Of a stretch of DNA of 64,000 nt, positions 57,279 to 64,000 are shown one piece after another. Location: positions 14,077,464-14,141,463 of the forward strand of contig NC_134958.1 of assembly GCF_965638725.1 (NCBI RefSeq), read 5' to 3'. Every line of letters starts with the position of its first letter. Position 1 is the stretch's first letter. The stretch comes from Aptenodytes patagonicus (taxonomy: Eukaryota; Chordata; Aves; Sphenisciformes; Spheniscidae). A model generated the notes under the pieces. The model saw only the letters and a list, made by a program, of their open reading frames with translations. It ran no database searches and was not told the DNA's origin. Both the position numbers and the translations under genes were made by a program.

Positions 57279-60200
57279 TTCTCCAATTTTACAATTTTTT
57301 TTTTCCAATTTTAGATCATAAAACATTCCTGATTGCATGACAGTCAAAGGCTCATGAGTCACTAAAATCCTGCTCTTGCGTGGGGAAGTAGTTTGCTGTA
57401 ACATGTGTTAACTGTCTTGCGTGCAGAGAAACGTATGTCTATCCAGCGGGCAGGAGAAGATGGCTGTCCCGCGGGGGAGTGGGGCGAGGGCGGGGTGCAG
57501 TCACTCCCTACAGTGTCTCAAGGCAGCAGCTAAACCTCTTTGAAAACCTTGCAAATTGTGTAGCTGCATGGATAGCAGCACTGATTGCGCCCCATGCTGG
57601 AATTAGATGTAAATCTCAGTTTCTAATAAGAAATGATAACATCAGTATTCTTAGAAAAGGACTTTGACTTTTTGAATTAACTATTATATAGCCACAGACT
57701 TTGATGCTTAATAATAGATACGTTGATACAAATAAAACTGTATTAGGCTCTAATTGGACTGGAAAACTGTAGGGTAAGCTGCTGGATATGGCTTCTTCAC
57801 TTTATATTTTAGATCCTCTCTGTCTAATCACCCACAGATGGAGCACTGAAAGCAGTGAGGATTAGATAGTAAATCTGTGCTAAGGAGCCAGTGGAGAGGC
57901 TGGTAATCTAGATGCGGTTATGGTAGATACATTCGTTTCTGTTTGTATAGTCTTGTGATTTTGTAGCACTTAAGGAAAAAACAAGCAATCTTGACAATGC
58001 ACTAAGTATTAAAATACTAACTGAATATAGGCTCTGTGCAAATCAAGTATAAATAAAATACTAGAAGCTAGGCTTGTCTGTTGAAAGCAGCTTGCCCAGG
58101 TTAGCATTCTGATAAATTGTACGTATTGCCAGTATATTTTTAATGGTTTTCCTCAATGTGTAACACCTGCAGGTCCAGTGTTTTGCAGAACAGTGCTAGT
58201 TTGTATGCGTAGTGGGGAAGCAAATGCATAACGAAGCAGATGATAGGAAGTCAGTCCAAGGAGCCAACACGAGCAGATTGAGGACGCAGGTAAAACATGT
58301 TTGGGAAATGCGGAGCTGTCAGGAAGTTAGATGATTCATAAGTATCACATTTCAAGGCATAAGTAAGCTTTGGCAAAGGATCTGAAATTTTGATGTCATT
58401 ACAATAATCAAAAAGAATTTTCCACAGTTACTGAAAACAATTCCTGAGTTCTTTGTTTTTTCTGTTATATAACGTTGCAATGACTAGCTTAAATAGTATT
58501 TTGCTGTGTAATAAACAGGAAATGGGGAAAAAAATTCTGACTGAGGTTTGTGTGTAACTGAGTATAACTTTTAGGTCTGGGTATATATTGAAGTTCTAGT
58601 CCTGTTGCTTTATTTTGTTAAATTGTATGGTGTATCTTTTCTTTAAATACTGAATTTAACGTATCTCAGATTGGCAGTCACTGTTCAGGGTCTTTTTTCT
58701 CTGTACTAAATAGCTTAGTCTGGCATAGAAGCTTCAAAGTAAATAGGTAGCTTATCGCTATTCAGCAGAAATCCCTGGTCTTAAGTAAAAATACTGTCTG
58801 TCTTCCTACCGAGCAGACACAGAGCTGGTGTGTTAGACTATTTGGAGACCTCCGAGTCTCAGCGGGCAACATACTTTTGATTATTGTTTAAATGCAGAGA
58901 CTTTAAATGCAAATGCTTTAACTTGCTGCCAACCAACGTGTTCTTGGGGAATGTACTTTGTGATGTGGTTTCTTGAGTCCTTACTCAGTTATTTGTTCAG
59001 AAAGACGTCTAGTATTTTTAACCAGCTCAAAACACTTTGTGCTCTTTGCTCGTGTGAGTAGGGCGGTTGCAGAACCGTGGAAGTCGGGCTCTTGCTGCAC
59101 GTGATGCATTCTCCGGGGCTTTTAATCCGAGTTAAATGCGAGTCATCTCTGTTGGTTGGAGAATCATTGATCTGGCTTATTAAAAGCTGATCCATGCAGT
59201 GTGAGCAAAAAAAAATGACAGCGCTGAAGTAGCCACCGGCAGCTTGTATCGCATGCTTATCTGAAAGCACAGCTTGTATCTGTGTCACCCAGGTGAAATG
59301 GGCATAATGGTTAAAAATAAATAGAAGCACGTGGCCAGCAGCGGTATTCCTGTCTGCATTCATCCTTCTGTCACTGTCACCGCAGTGTCACCGGTAACCT
59401 GCACAGATGGGACCTTTGGGAGCTGTGAGAAAGCTTTAAATAATTCTCACCTCTAGCCTGGGTAAAATGCATCAGCCCTTATGTGAAGTGTTGTGTCCGG
59501 TGACGCTGTTTTAATAATCTTTCTTTTTTAACTCTGAATGCCAGTGAGACTTGAAAAACACCTGACGATGTGTTTTTTCAGAAGGGCCCTGGGCAGCAGG
59601 ACCATACCACTGCTTCGGGGTCCTCCTCGCAGCAGAGTTTTCCTGTTCCACTTGAAATATGTTTAGGTTGTGGAAGCCCAGACCCTCGGCGCAAGCGCTG
59701 GAGATAAAATGCTCTCGTGGGCAGATGGGCAGCAGCAGCACTGAAATCTCGCCCCTCTGCAAAAACTAAATCTCACTTTCTGAAACAAGATTGGGTTGGT
59801 AAGTCTGAGGATTGCTGCAGGTTACTTGCTTCTACACCACGTGGTTTAAAATGAATTCACCACATCACATCAATTAACACTGGGAAAGCGGAAGTGCTTT
59901 TTGGAGTACATCCTCCCTTTCCCCGCTCCCGGGAGGCACAGACAGTGCTTCCTGGCCTGGGGAGCTGCATCTTCCCACCTAGAAAACACCCCGAGGTCTC
60001 CTGTGCTTATCGCTTACAAACACAACCGTGCACAAAATGACCACAGCATTGCCTGCTGGATTTACAAATGGCCTAAATCGATGGTGATACCCAAGAGAGA
60101 AGCCTCCCGTGTTCATCCTGGGCTTTGAAGCTGAGCAATGACGAGTGAAGCACCGGGATGGTTCCTATGCCAAGTGTTTCTGCCTGGGACTTGGTGCCCA

Positions 60201-61402
60201 TCCTCTTCTCCGCCTGCCCGTCACACCCTGTTCTCCCACAAAGCATGTCCAGCGATTCTGCTGCTGGTTTTATGAGCTTTCAGCAGGAAAAGAAATTGCA
60301 TTTTGCTCTTGTGTAAGGGCCATGAAAAGGCAAACTACGTAACAGGAATTGGAAGTTAATTATTTTATCTCTGTTTTGAAAATACAATATGAAAATGAAT
60401 TTGTCTTAAATGCATCCATCTCCGCTGCGCTTGTGAAGGAGCGCAGGGGATCAAACCTATTCCTGCTCACACTAAAGTAGGCTACAAATGAGGAAGATCC
60501 AAGAGCAGCACTGCTTTTTGGGGCTGGGAGGACAACATGCAAGCAGAGACCTGCTAAAACAGCTTAAATAAGGAATGGCTGATCTTTCAGGAAAAAGCCC
60601 TTCAATAAAAACCTCACAAGTTACCCAGAAGCAGCGGGGATCTTCCTTTTCCGAGGAACCGCGGCTTCTTTGCTTCACCTTTTGCTTCACAGTAACAGAA
60701 GTTACTGTTCTCCTAGTTTCTAGATTTTATTCTTTTTTTTGCTTTTCCTTTTTTCTTCCAGAGATGTTCAAGACTTAATACCAGGGCTGTCCTGTTTCCT
60801 GGATGTTTGGTATTTTATGTAGAGCACAGTGATGGTGGAGGAGAGGCATCTTCATTCCCGTGCTTGAAATTTTGCTCTGTTGTCTCAGGATTTTCAAAAA
60901 GCAAAAGTCCTCTTACTGGTTTTTGACAGTAAATACAATCGTTGTTAGACTGTATAAAATGCAGTATTTTATAATGCCAAAGGATAGTTTAATGTTGATA
61001 ATATAAACTTTTAAAAAATAAAGCTGAAGGATGGAAGTTAATGAAATGTCAGTGGTCAGATGGGTTCAAGAAAAGGCTCTGATGTTCAGTTAAAATTAGG
61101 TTTAGCTTAAGATCTTTGGTAGCTGCAGGTAGTGTGAATATAAATAGCACTACAGAAAAGTCAGAAGGATTCAGTGGACACGTCTGTGCCTGGAAGTGTT
61201 GTATCAATCTCATGATTTGCTGCAATGGAAAATTTATCTCTAACAGAGGAGGATGTGATATAGCATCTGCTGTAATTTAACATTTTCAGATTAACACTCC
61301 TGTGTAACTCCCACTGAGATATCTTAAAGAAGCTAGAACAGTTTATTGAAATAGCTATATTTTAATGGTTCTTGGAAAACCAAAGAAATGCTAAACATCA
61401 TG

Positions 61403-61462
61403 GTAGTTCTCCAGTTAATTCCCACACCTGGAAGGGAGTGAAGTGATGAACTGGAGAACTAC
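61403..61462. repeat. Hairpin with 14-bp perfect arms
   Basis: GTAGTTCTCCAGTT (61403-61416) and AACTGGAGAACTAC (61449-61462) are perfect inverse complements. The 32-nt interior can add a short TCCC/GGGA pairing, and AAACA/TGTTT can extend the outer stem past a bulge. It could be a folded RNA element, a small transposon remnant or chance. Confidence 0.8.
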
Positions 61463-61525
61463 TGTTTGGGCTGATGCTGGTGTTGATCAAAAGGAAATGG
61501 TCAAGTCATTGCTCACTGAAAAAGA

Positions 61526-61565
61526 ATGTGTGTGTGTGTGTACACGCGCGCGCGCGCACACACAC
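61526..61565. repeat. 40-bp alternating purine-pyrimidine tract, (TG)n-(CG)n-(CA)n
   Basis: Purine and pyrimidine alternate without a break for 40 bp: TG repeats, a TACA junction, then seven CG-type steps and CA repeats. CG and CA/TG alternation is the best-known Z-DNA-forming sequence. Confidence 0.9.
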
Positions 61566-63787
61566 TCACACTTTCCCCTCGAGTACACAGAAACCTGACA
61601 ATAGTCTGGACTTCAGAGAAATTCTTACTTTTAATACATTCAACACAGTTTTGCAGATCAAGAAAACCTGTCTTACAAGGGACTTCCTAAGAGAGAAAGA
61701 CATATATATTTTTAGAATGCAAATAACTTGGTTTTATGTAAGAACTGAGTACCAGAACTGAATCTGTCATTCTCAGATACGCAACTGGGACTGTGGATTC
61801 CTAATTAACAGCATGGAATACCAAGATTTGTCCTTTTTCCAGGCATCATTAATAAAGCAGTGGTAGCAAGATTTTATTTTTATTTAACCCAGTTGTTCTT
61901 TATATTAAAAACAGCGTTTCAGAAGCCTTGGCACCTCACTAGAATTGGCAAAATGAGTTTCTCTAATTGCATCCCTGTTTTGGGATACAGTTGAAACTAG
62001 TTGTTCACTCTCTAAGAAATGCTATTTCATTGCATTTTAATTAGAATTTATATAATGATTTGTACAGCAACTATGTAAGCGTAAACAGTGTAAAACTAAA
62101 CAAGTATTAATTTCTAGATTATTTGCATTGTTGCTGTAGGCCAGTGCGGGTGTCGGTCCCAGCTGTAAATAACAGCAGTGCATCGCTCTGCTGCAGCCAT
62201 TTCTGTAGCTCGCAGTAGTAATTCAGCATAGGAGTTAAAGGAATTTTAGCCAGACTTCTGAGAAGTATTTGCCCTTTAAAACCTGTAGCTCCAGCATTAG
62301 TTGAGGGATAAAGATCAACTTTTATGATGAACAGCCTGCGCCTTCAAATTTAGGTGGGAGATGATTCGGTGCGTAGCCTTAGAGAGGCTAGGTATGTCAT
62401 CCTGCAAAATGAGGAGAAAACAAACGTGGGTCTCGTGGATATATTATTCAGACCTTAAAACTACTTACCCGTGTTGTACTCCTTAAATCTTTTAAGCATG
62501 GTATGATGAAATCCTTTTCATAAAAGCAGCAAGGAAATAAACCAATTTAACACAGTCCCTTTGTGGGTTTAAATTACCTCTTTCTACTGTTGAAATTCTG
62601 AATTTTTTTTTCTGCAGTTGAATAAAAATCCATCTATCCATTTAACATGTAATAAGCCTCTCTCCTGTACTGATATTTCTAGATTTTTTTTTTTTGGTGA
62701 CTGGTGTGACTTAATGCGGTGGTTCTCTGAAAATACTCCACTTTTCTTTCTGAGTCCCCTTCAGTTCATTTATAGTTCATAAAAACTAAGTATTCCAGCA
62801 GCGTTGCCGGGAAGCCGCAGATGCGGCTGGACCTGACCTGCAGCATCTCCTGCTCTTCCCTGGAGCTGCAAGGCGAGCATAGGAAATGCTTTGTGCTGCT
62901 CCTAATTCTCTACTGTCCAAGGCAGCAGAACCCAAATAAAATAAAAGCTGTCTATAATGGCATAGCCAGGACCTTTTCGCAGCTATGGAGTCTGTTTAAA
63001 ACCGTGGAGTAACGGGCATGGGGTAATAGGGATGTAAAAAGTGCGGTGATGGTGTTTCCCCTTCCCTCTCTCCCCATCCCCTGGTAATCCAGATGGCTTA
63101 ATTAATTTTGAGTTTTATAGGTAGGGGTGAAGTGTGTCAGAAATGTCGTTCCCTATTTAAAAGTGAATTATCCCTTTGTGTAAAAGGAGCAGAGCATATT
63201 TGTTGAGGTCATCCTGAAAGCATCATCACTAAAAATTATCTGCTGATGCAGAAAATTGGATTTATTCTTATGCTAGCATTTCCATAAAAATACAATTATA
63301 TATAAATTTATGTTCTCTAAAAGCTTGTAGTAAACTGGGCTTTCAGAAAATAAGACACTTACCTTTTAAAGTCCAGTTTTAAATGACCAGATGGTGCTTA
63401 CAGTATGGAAGCATAAAACTGGTGAGAGATAATTGATTATTTCAATTTAAAAAGGGGGGATGGAACTCGAGGTGAAACTCCTTTTAATTGCTGTATGGTT
63501 AACTCCTGCATATCAGCAGAGCATCTGCAATATCTACAGCTGTCTCTGGAGGACCTTGTTGAAATTGCTGCTGGCCAGGTCCAGCACCGCTGGACCATCC
63601 TGGCGCGTCTGGGGCTGCACGAGCCCCCTGGCTCAGCTGCTGAGCGGCCCCCAGGATGTCAGACGGGGCTGCATTTAAGCAAAGCATTTAAAACTTAACT
63701 CAGCGGCTCTGATACTGTGGCTTACTAGGGAGGCGAAATTAAACTTCTGTTTAAGATACACTTCATAAAATCCTTATTAAATATTCC

Positions 63788-63808
63788 TGCGCATTTGAAA
63801 AATGCGCA
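63788..63808. repeat. Perfect hairpin, 9-bp arms
   Basis: TGCGCATTT and AAATGCGCA pair around a GAA loop. The arms contain GCGCAT, similar to NRF1/Oct half-sites. No further context is visible. Confidence 0.75.
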
Positions 63809-64000
63809 TGTCATTTGTTTGAAGGACTTCATTCCTCAGCAAAAGTAGGGTCTTCTGAGCAAATGTGCTTAGATCACTTCAGCTTCTGGATTTATTTCCA
63901 TGCTGCTCAGCCTTGCTCCTTTCCAGGGCTGTAACTGGTGTTGGAACACGCTTCATGCAGCAGGAGGTTTATCTTGCAGAAAAAAAATAAAAGAAAATCC

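Larger units (their letters stand above)
50000..64000 (+). other. Long non-coding stretch, probable GLCE 5' intron, last part
   Basis: No exon is recognised up to the window end. Contents are an old CR1 fragment with an adjacent palindrome (57.1-57.3 kb), a hairpin at 61403-61462, an alternating purine-pyrimidine tract at 61526-61565 and a small hairpin at 63788-63808. The GLCE coding exons, if this is that gene, should lie further downstream. Confidence 0.5.

Noticed and set aside
20335..64000. GLCE coding exons
   Set aside because: No frame resembles the epimerase N-terminal membrane anchor or its catalytic part; they must lie beyond the window.
1..64000. tRNA, rRNA and snRNA genes
   Set aside because: No B-box/T-loop pair with a fitting A-box, and no rRNA or snRNA core sequence, was noticed on either strand; a covariance-model scan would be needed to be certain.

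Overview
The window is vertebrate nuclear DNA and most likely avian. The direct support is a set of spliced exons with GT-AG borders, a CR1 LINE ending in the 8-bp ATTCTATG repeats typical of bird and reptile genomes, short GC-rich introns carrying minisatellites in the first 10 kb, and a vertebrate CpG-island promoter. The species is not identifiable from the sequence alone. Human comparisons below come from memory, not from a search.

Region 1 (1-11,500) holds the 3' part of NOX5, the calcium-activated NADPH oxidase, on the + strand. Fourteen exons between 423 and 10315 join into one uninterrupted frame of 679 residues plus stop. They encode three canonical EF-hands, the six-helix ferric-reductase membrane domain with its four haem histidines, the FAD-binding segment and the NADPH-binding dehydrogenase domain, ending in the family's C-terminal Phe. 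The start codon and the first EF-hand lie upstream of the window. Introns carry two minisatellites, a small triplicated motif and a 5'-truncated CR1 copy whose reverse-transcriptase tail is still open. A third minisatellite and a CpG-rich block lie just past the stop codon, before candidate poly(A) signals at 11.4-11.5 kb.

Region 2 (11.5-18.1 kb) is intergenic with no supportable gene. It includes AT-rich blocks that look like candidate conserved non-coding DNA and an old palindromic element containing a perfect CRE.

Region 3 (about 18.2-20.3 kb) is a strong CpG island without a TATA box, with four CCAAT/ATTGG boxes, GC boxes, an E-box and two candidate splice donors. In the human order NOX5 is followed by GLCE (heparan sulfate glucuronyl C5-epimerase), so this is best read as the GLCE promoter with non-coding first exon(s). 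That is inference from synteny, because no GLCE coding exon is present.

Region 4 (20.5-64 kb) is AT-rich and contains no recognisable coding exon. It fits a very long 5' intron of the gene started at the CpG island. It holds simple repeats, an old minus-strand CR1 fragment, several perfect or near-perfect palindromes (the best at 57243-57278), and a 40-bp alternating purine-pyrimidine tract able to form Z-DNA. I found no rRNA, tRNA, CRISPR array or bacterial-type system, and no clearly novel coding system.
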